Source: Zonotrichia leucophrys gambelii
Taxonomy: Eukaryota > Chordata > Aves > Passeriformes > Passerellidae
Direction of reading: 5' to 3'
Assembly (NCBI RefSeq): GCF_028769735.1
Contig: NC_088188.1
Span: forward strand, 1,116,001-1,180,000
Length of the DNA stretch: 64,000 bases
Below, piece after piece: positions 63,725 through 64,000 of the stretch (position 1 is its first letter; each line of letters opens with the position of its first letter). Below the pieces are notes generated by a model. It saw nothing but the letters and a program-made list of their open reading frames with translations, made no database searches and was not told the origin of the DNA. The position numbers and the translations under genes were made by a program.

Positions 63725-64000
63725 ACCTGGCATGGCACCAGCCTCACCTGGCACACAGCAGAGGTGCCCTCACATCCTGCTGCTGCCTGGATCAGGAATT
63801 CCAGCATTCCCAGTGAAAGGAATAGCAGATTTGTCTTCACAAACAATCTGTGGGTCTGCTGGTAGATAAAACCAGCACTGGGAGATAAAAGAAACAATGG
63901 GAAGGATTCACTGATTGATGAATGGAAAAAGAGATTTGCTTTTACAAATAAACTTTAGGTTTGCTGATAAATGAAATTAGACATTGAAAGATGAAAGAAA
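63725..64000. other. Unassigned intronic sequence to the window edge
   Basis: Includes a loose repeat of GGTCTGCTGGTAGATAAAAC-like and GGTTTGCTGATAAATGAAAT phrases (63850-63985). No gene seen. Confidence 0.35.

Larger units (their letters stand above)
30645..64000 (+). other. CALN1: CALN1 intron (5' part), downstream of the EF-hand-2 exon
   Basis: Starts at GTAAGT (30645). The next CALN1 exon, expected to encode the FDMQ-type continuation after IDSIFWQ, is not present in any frame I read up to 64000, so the intron is at least 33 kb. All other content is repeats and unassigned sequence. Confidence 0.8.

Noticed and set aside
30645..64000. Further CALN1 exon encoding the third EF-hand region or membrane anchor
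   Set aside because: I found no frame with the expected continuation after IDSIFWQ flanked by splice sites.

Overview
This is intronic sequence from a bird nuclear genome, most likely a songbird. The evidence is the density of CR1 LINE 3' ends carrying the (ATTCTGTG)n octamer tail, the many short solo LTRs of avian-type endogenous retroviruses with 5-bp or 6-bp target-site duplications (TSDs), the abundant GC-rich minisatellites, and the absence of Alu, B1 or L1 elements.

Only one protein-coding gene can be supported: two internal coding exons of CALN1 (calneuron-1, a neuronal EF-hand calcium sensor) on the + strand at 14124-14267 and 30532-30644. Both have consensus splice sites, compatible phases, and protein sequence that fits CALN1 rather than its paralogue CABP7. 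The first carries the first EF-hand. The second EF-hand loop is split between the two exons by a 16.3-kb intron. The upstream exons and the last coding exon(s), with the C-terminal membrane anchor, are outside the window, so 1-14123, 14268-30531 and 30645-64000 are CALN1 introns.

Layout. 1-14123: intron with CR1 pieces, a (CCTTTT)n/(CTTTTT)n polypyrimidine block, a G-rich minisatellite, a second pyrimidine tract, a 24-bp minisatellite, and an old sense LTR (family L). That LTR ends 13 bp before the CALN1 acceptor and is itself split by a younger antisense LTR (family E). 14268-30531: an L-family LTR inside an antisense CR1, two related solo LTRs with 6-bp TSDs (16061-16442 and 18057-18482), many CR1 fragments, a 620-bp pyrimidine-rich minisatellite, a 40-bp VNTR, a CpG-rich patch, a GATA-motif-rich tandem array, and a sense CR1 whose tail runs to about 20 bp from the second exon. 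30645-64000: two copies of a 0.66-kb LTR family with 5-bp TSDs, further LTRs, CR1 fragments in both orientations, VNTRs, a perfect 38-bp palindrome, a 148-bp direct duplication, a 180-bp-arm inverted duplication, and an antisense provirus remnant. The remnant's primer-binding region holds a complete antisense tRNA-Lys(CUU) copy between two primer binding sites and is interrupted by a third solo LTR with a perfect 6-bp TSD.

No self-contained new multi-gene system is visible. The most notable signals are transposable elements that have become part of the 3' splice-site neighbourhoods of both CALN1 exons, the full-length tRNA-Lys copy in the retroviral leader, and the perfect palindrome with back-to-back TCF/LEF-like motifs. 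All repeat boundaries were judged by eye from copy-to-copy comparison within the window; family labels A, L, E, G, H, F and I are local names.
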